This document shows positions 63,432-64,000 of a stretch of 64,000 nucleotides of DNA, piece by piece. Below the pieces are notes generated by a model that was not told where the DNA came from, made no database searches, and saw nothing but the letters and a program-made list of their open reading frames with translations. Every line of letters starts with the position of its first letter. The first letter of the stretch is position 1. Source of the DNA: Rikenellaceae bacterium (GTDB lineage: Bacteria; Bacteroidota; Bacteroidia; Bacteroidales; UBA932); NCBI GenBank assembly GCA_003542575.1, contig DPKJ01000009.1:113540-177539 (forward strand). The letters are read 5' to 3'. Both the position numbers and the translations under genes were made by a program.

Positions 63432-63467
63432 AAAAGAGCTGTCTGATTTTCAGGCAGCTCTTTTGTA
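63432..63467 (+). terminator. Rho-independent terminator after the tRNA
   Basis: AAAAGAGCTG (63432-63441) pairs perfectly with CAGCTCTTTT (63455-63464). A small inner stem CTGA/TCAG lies in the loop. The T-rich right arm and following TTTT complete the terminator. Confidence 0.85.
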
Positions 63468-63473
63468 TTTTTC

Positions 63474-63630
63474 TTGTTTTCCCAAATCGCTCAACTCCGG
63501 CAAACAGATTGTTTTGGAGTGCCCTCTAATTTTCCTTGTACTTTGCGGCGACTGCGGAACTCCTCCCATTGGTCGTCAAACAGTCCTCGTCGTTCCCGCA
63601 AAGTAGCCGCGGAAAATTATCGGAAAACAA
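63474..63630. repeat. Palindromic intergenic repeat, copy 1 (157 bp, MITE-like)
   Basis: Framed by the 9-bp terminal inverted repeat TTGTTTTCC (63474-63482) / GGAAAACAA (63622-63630). Inside lie nested inverted repeats AATTTTCC / GGAAAATT and TACTTTGCGG / CCGCAAAGTA, so the whole unit can fold into one long imperfect hairpin. It recurs at 63854. It has no convincing coding content; one frame stays open through it only because the sequence is short. It could be a small non-autonomous mobile element or a REP-like repeat. Confidence 0.75.
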
Positions 63631-63724
63631 ATGTTGCCTTAGAGCTGAGGATTTGCTCATTAAACAATAAAATTCCGGTAGAAATGATATTTCTATAAAA
63701 ATATTCAGTTTTTTCAGAGGTTGT

Positions 63725-63845
63725 AATTTTAAGTTGCTTCACAAACGAATGATTTGCTTATAAATACGGAATTGACTTTGCTGTTTTAACTCTGTCAGTT
63801 TCATATCATGCTTATTAACTGCAACTTACAATGCAACTTAAAATT
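63725..63845. repeat. Intergenic stretch framed by a 13-bp inverted repeat
   Basis: AATTTTAAGTTGC (63725-63737) and GCAACTTAAAATT (63833-63845) are perfect reverse complements 121 bp apart end to end. A partial direct copy, GCAACTTACAAT, precedes the right arm. No ORF lies inside. It sits between the two copies of the 157-bp repeat. Confidence 0.65.
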
Positions 63846-63853
63846 CCACTTTT

Positions 63854-64000
63854 TTGTTTTCCCAAATCCTCAACTCCGGCAACCGATTGTTTTGAGGTTC
63901 CCTCAAATTTTCCTGGTACTTTGCGGCGTCTGCGGAACTCCTCCCTTTGGTCGTCAAACAGTCCTCGTCGTTCCCGCAAAGTAGCCGCGGAAAATTATCG
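63854..64000. repeat. Palindromic intergenic repeat, copy 2 (cut by the window edge)
   Basis: It begins with TTGTTTTCC and follows copy 1 for 147 bases with scattered substitutions and small indels (for example TCGCTC to TCCTC). It keeps the TACTTTGCGG / CCGCAAAGTA and AATTTTCC / GGAAAATT arms. The right terminal repeat lies beyond position 64000. The differences show that the two copies are not a recent duplication. Confidence 0.75.

Noticed and set aside
63474..63698. 74-residue open frame at the right end
   Set aside because: It lies wholly in the palindromic repeat and following spacer, and the second copy carries indels relative to it that would break the frame.

Overview
The window is chromosomal DNA from a member of the Bacteroidetes, most likely the order Bacteroidales. 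The evidence is a fused LpxC-FabZ gene, a type 3 (archaeal/eukaryotic-like) prolyl-tRNA synthetase, a DUF3078 protein, many lipoproteins and outer membrane barrels of Bacteroidetes type, 6-bladed beta-propeller lipoproteins, promoters with the Bacteroidetes -7 box TAnnTTTG and a TTTG -33 box, and an initiator tRNA gene without an encoded CCA end. No phage, insertion sequence or CRISPR array was seen.

Positions 1-26,700 are mostly housekeeping. They hold the 3' end of a membrane protein gene, murB, the leftward rimP-nusA-infB operon, an HD phosphohydrolase followed by lpxD, lpxC/fabZ, lpxA and a WbqC-like gene (lipid A synthesis), two leftward envelope genes, proS, a small conserved gene, a DUF3078 outer membrane gene, tilS and sppA. 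A leftward operon (27,317-21,453) then encodes a TetR regulator, an outer membrane barrel, an ABC ATPase, two FtsX-type permeases and a LolA-like protein. It looks like a self-regulated trans-envelope lipid or hydrophobic-compound export system, and its promoter carries a candidate TetR operator.

Positions 27,631-53,082 are the accessory and most interesting part. Eight 6-bladed beta-propeller lipoprotein genes stand in a strictly alternating A-B-A-B-A-C-A-C order with a period of about 2.6 kb. They run with almost no gaps into a TolC-type channel, a lipoprotein membrane-fusion protein and two different RND pump subunits, so all twelve genes could be one 19-kb transcription unit. A convergent response regulator/histidine kinase pair follows. 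Divergent from the kinase lies a 47-residue peptide gene with a textbook double-glycine leader, then a peptidase-containing ABC transporter (PCAT), its HlyD partner and a small membrane protein. The kinase-peptide intergenic region has two perfect 9-bp direct repeats 11 bp apart, as expected for an OmpR-type regulator. My working model is a regulated secreted-peptide system whose peptide is cut and exported by PCAT/HlyD, perhaps through the TolC of the neighbouring operon. The propeller array and RND pump could be its surface and efflux arm.

Positions 53,100-57,056 hold a probable metal-related group (Cys/His-rich small protein, TonB receptor, HMA-domain protein) and an unrecognised secreted protein. 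After them come a GH9-deacetylase fusion enzyme, a two-subunit NADH/ferredoxin-NADP-type oxidoreductase (NfnAB/GltA-like), hisS and an initiator tRNA-Met with a clear promoter and terminator. The last 530 bases hold no gene. They contain two copies (the second cut by the window edge) of a ~157-bp palindromic repeat with short terminal inverted repeats, and between them a separate 13-bp inverted repeat pair.
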